Below are positions 42,805 through 44,766 of a DNA stretch of 44,766 nucleotides, in pieces (position 1 is the first letter of the stretch; each line of letters opens with the position of its first letter). This DNA comes from DATFKA01 sp042095835. Lineage in GTDB: Bacteria; Bacteroidota; Bacteroidia; Chitinophagales; Saprospiraceae. The translations under genes were made by a program, and so were the position numbers. The DNA lies in contig JBELML010000038.1 in assembly GCA_042095835.1 (NCBI GenBank), forward strand, positions 1 through 44,766, read 5' to 3'. Below the pieces are notes generated by a model, which saw only the letters and a program-made list of their open reading frames with translations, was not told the DNA's origin and searched no databases.

Positions 42805-43130
42805 ACGTTTATATTACTAAGTAGATGATTACAATAAAATATAGTTTTTGATCGAGTAGATTTTTGCTCAAATTGAGGCGCACCCACAGGTCGATTCATA
42901 TCGATCGAGGATGTAACCTGCCTGCGCCGAGACTTCGGCAGGCAGGCGAAAAGTTGAGTAAAAAGATACCATCATAAAACTGATAGTTAATTGTGAACAA
43001 CTACTTATATTAGAAAGAAAGTACGCAAAGGTAAGAGTCTTCCTACAATTCTAGTAAAAAACCATCGAAGATAAAATTTTGTAAAATCATCTTTCCTCCA
43101 ATATCCTCTTTTTTCAAGTCAGTCCATTTC
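42805..43130. other. 326-bp intergenic region with REP-like copy
   Basis: Between fabG and the M43-like gene. Holds a REP-like palindrome at 42917-42946 and an AT-rich stretch; no gene. Confidence 0.5.
42917..42946. repeat. REP-like short palindrome, copy 3
   Basis: CCTGCCTGCGCCGA (42917-42930) pairs, with one bulged base, with TCGGCAGGCAGG (42935-42946). It is the most perfect of the three copies in the window. Confidence 0.65.
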
Positions 43131-44555
43131 TCAATTTCCCGGCCTGAATAGTGCATGTTCTAATACCAGGCGCATTCGTGCTCGTTGGTCATAGGTAAAG
43201 TTGTCTTTATTTCTACCTAGTCCCATGTGGTTGCTAGGAAAAAAAAATGGGCCTTCGCATGCGGAATATTCATTGGCCGGACCAAAGGGCGCACCAAAAT
43301 CTGGAGTGAAGGTATCTTTGCAGAAATCACCATCTGCTTCACAGCCAAAGGCTAAAGTGTCGAACAATCCAAAGAAATAAGCTACCCGATTGACTATAAA
43401 ATCTTGATGAAAATCTACCACGGAGGTAAATCGCAAGAGTATACTATGGGATAAAGTCTCCGGATCAGGATTACGTGGATTGGTGCCTCTCACTGCTAAA
43501 CCCGGAATGGCTAAGCTATCGGTATAGGGGCTATAAGTCAAGCCTCTAGCATTACCGCTACCTTGATCTGAAATATTGATAGGCGCAAACTCGAAATCAT
43601 ATTCCTCTGCAAACCAAAAATTGAGGTACTCTTCATAAGGCCAAACTTCCTCGGCTTCTAATTCTCTAAATCGATCGAGCGTAAGTACAGGGTATTCGCC
43701 ATTTGCTGTTTGTATTTTATTATGACCTAAAGCCGTTAAAGTCTTTCCGGGAGGAGGACTTGTAGCGAGTTCAAAGCGGATATAACAATTGACCGTATTG
43801 GGATTGGATAGACCAGCAAGGACGCGCTCTTTACTGAAGTTGCTGCGATTAAATGATTTATTTAGCGTATCGATCATATCCTTCTTGTTCTGATCTGTAA
43901 AATCAACATCATAGGTGTGAAAGACCACAGGAATAACGATTTCTTCATAAACTTGCTCCTCTCGTACAGCCACGCTGATGGTATTGCTGGAGAAGTTGTC
44001 CAGTCGGGCTTGAAAGGTCTGGGTACCTGCTTCTGTAAAGTGGAAGTTTTCATCTTTGGCTACTTCCTCTCCATTGAGTAAGAGGTTTAAGTTGGGTGGA
44101 TTGATGGGGAAAGTATTTTCACCAATGCGTGCAGCGTAGGAGAAATTGCCCGTAACAGACCAATCATTTGTGGTGAGGTAAGTGTATCCATCATAAGCTA
44201 ATAGGAGCTCTTCCAGGTCTAGGGCCGGATCAACGACCTCCACCACTTCGGCCTTGCTTTCGATGTCTTTGTAGCGCGCACTTAATTCAAAAGTTCCTCG
44301 CCCCGTAGGTCTGAAGATGCTATCTGGAAGCGGAATGCCATCTACAAGGTACTCTAGAGAGATGCCTTGTAACTGATTGAAGTCGGCATCATTGACGGTA
44401 GTGCTCATTACAATTTGGTCGCCTTCTACTAGCGCAAAATTTTTATCTACTTCCAAGAAAATAAATGCTACGCCAAGCCCTTCTTCTTTTTCACAAGAGT
44501 GGAGCAGCAATAAAAGGGTAAGAGAAAGGAAAAATAAACCAATTCGATGTTTCAT
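43131..44555 (-). CDS. M43/pappalysin-like lipoprotein lacking the zinc site
   Basis: A 474-residue lipoprotein (lipobox LLLHSC, Cys at about 21). The first half has two beta domains, and residues about 210-474 follow the layout of M43 (cytophagalysin/pappalysin) peptidases: VIPVVFHTYD, a helix KKDMIDTLNKSFN, CYIRFELA, then the metal-site region. Where active enzymes have HExxHxxGLxH, this protein has NRVAYFFGLFD, so the three His ligands and the catalytic Glu are all replaced. The GC...GDFCKDT cysteines and a Met-turn-like SNHMGLG with the final DQRARMRLVLE helix are kept. It is therefore probably a non-catalytic binding protein. The family call rests on layout. Confidence 0.65.
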   Translation of the reverse strand: MKHRIGLFFLSLTLLLLLHSCEKEEGLGVAFIFLEVDKNFALVEGDQIVMSTTVNDADFNQLQGISLEYLVDGIPLPDSIFRPTGRGTFELSARYKDIESKAEVVEVVDPALDLEELLLAYDGYTYLTTNDWSVTGNFSYAARIGENTFPINPPNLNLLLNGEEVAKDENFHFTEAGTQTFQARLDNFSSNTISVAVREEQVYEEIVIPVVFHTYDVDFTDQNKKDMIDTLNKSFNRSNFSKERVLAGLSNPNTVNCYIRFELATSPPPGKTLTALGHNKIQTANGEYPVLTLDRFRELEAEEVWPYEEYLNFWFAEEYDFEFAPINISDQGSGNARGLTYSPYTDSLAIPGLAVRGTNPRNPDPETLSHSILLRFTSVVDFHQDFIVNRVAYFFGLFDTLAFGCEADGDFCKDTFTPDFGAPFGPANEYSACEGPFFFPSNHMGLGRNKDNFTYDQRARMRLVLEHALFRPGN

Positions 44556-44653
44556 AATTGTCGAGTAGTGTGTAGAATGGTAAAATAAGCATCCTTCAGC
44601 TAATGATGATCAGAATATCTAGAATTGCTATACTGCGGACCAAATTTATATAA

Positions 44654-44766
44654 GAAGCTGTTTAAAGTTCCCTTGTTGGGCTATCAAAAACATCTTTTAA
44701 GGCTACTCTTTGTTAAAAAGCCTCATCTATGCGATGCATAGCTTGCGTTTTTTGCCTCGATTAGCC
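44654..44766 (+). repeat. Palindromic element, copy B (cut by the window end)
   Basis: 113 bases match 22912-23024 with 5 mismatches; the inner tip CTATGC-GAT-GCATAG is intact. The right arm is beyond the window. It starts 99 bp upstream of the M43-like gene start, in the opposite direction. Confidence 0.85.

Overview
The window reads as a 44.8 kb chromosomal fragment of a Bacteroidota bacterium, most likely of the Saprospiria (Lewinella/Saprospira-like). Reasons: a secreted repeat protein ending in a type IX secretion (por) sorting domain, weak or absent Shine-Dalgarno sites, a green-type (M105) DTE proteorhodopsin next to a lycopene cyclase, SAH hydrolase, and many M/C1/S9 secreted peptidases and beta-barrel proteins typical of that phylum. 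The genus is inference. No rRNA, tRNA, CRISPR array, integrase or transposase gene was seen.

Layout. 1-3.8 kb: 5'-truncated beta-hydroxyacid dehydrogenase, a TonB-C-domain secreted protein, an Omp85/BamA-like barrel, an aldo/keto reductase. 3.95-6.8 kb: two-gene unit of a GH63/MGH1-like glycosidase and a sodium:solute symporter. 6.9-7.7 kb: two small orphan proteins. 7.9-10.4 kb: T9SS repeat protein interrupted by a 100-N assembly gap in its tandem repeats. 10.5-16.6 kb: gltB-gltD (NADPH glutamate synthase). 17-18.8 kb: PhoD-like phosphatase lipoprotein and a HupE/UreJ-like membrane protein. 19-22.7 kb: ahcY, a SRPBCC protein, a MATE exporter. 23-25.8 kb: S9 dipeptidyl peptidase-like enzyme. 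26.2-29.6 kb: fatty-acid beta-oxidation pair (thiolase, FadJ/FadB-like). 29.8-31.8 kb: lycopene cyclase plus proteorhodopsin. 32-33 kb: BASS-like transporter. 33.5-35 kb: truC and a coupled DUF4240 / GIY-YIG(URI)-nuclease-like pair. 35.1-37.4 kb: membrane metallophosphoesterase and a D-serine dehydratase-like PLP enzyme. 37.8-44.6 kb: small OMP, an unknown secreted protein, an anchored C1 peptidase, a winged-helix-like small protein, fabG with a DinB-fold protein, and a degenerate M43-like lipoprotein.

How it works together. The lycopene cyclase makes the beta-ring carotenoid precursor of retinal and of xanthophylls; the rhodopsin beside it has the proton-pump residues and a glycine at the site that opens a lateral fenestration in carotenoid-antenna rhodopsins, so the pair may be a light-harvesting unit (retinal-forming Blh is not in the window). 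The glycosidase/symporter pair looks like uptake and hydrolysis of a glycosylated compatible solute or similar glycoside. GltBD and the beta-oxidation pair are housekeeping metabolism.

The intergenic DNA is unusually structured: a 160-bp palindromic element with near-identical and covarying copies, a short REP-like family in three copies, a twin-hairpin element, a 17-bp inverted-repeat element, and 15-bp direct repeats bracketing the cyclase-rhodopsin cassette. The best candidates for something undescribed are the DUF4240/URI-nuclease pair, the fenestrated proteorhodopsin cassette, the covarying palindrome family and the zinc-site-less M43 paralogue.
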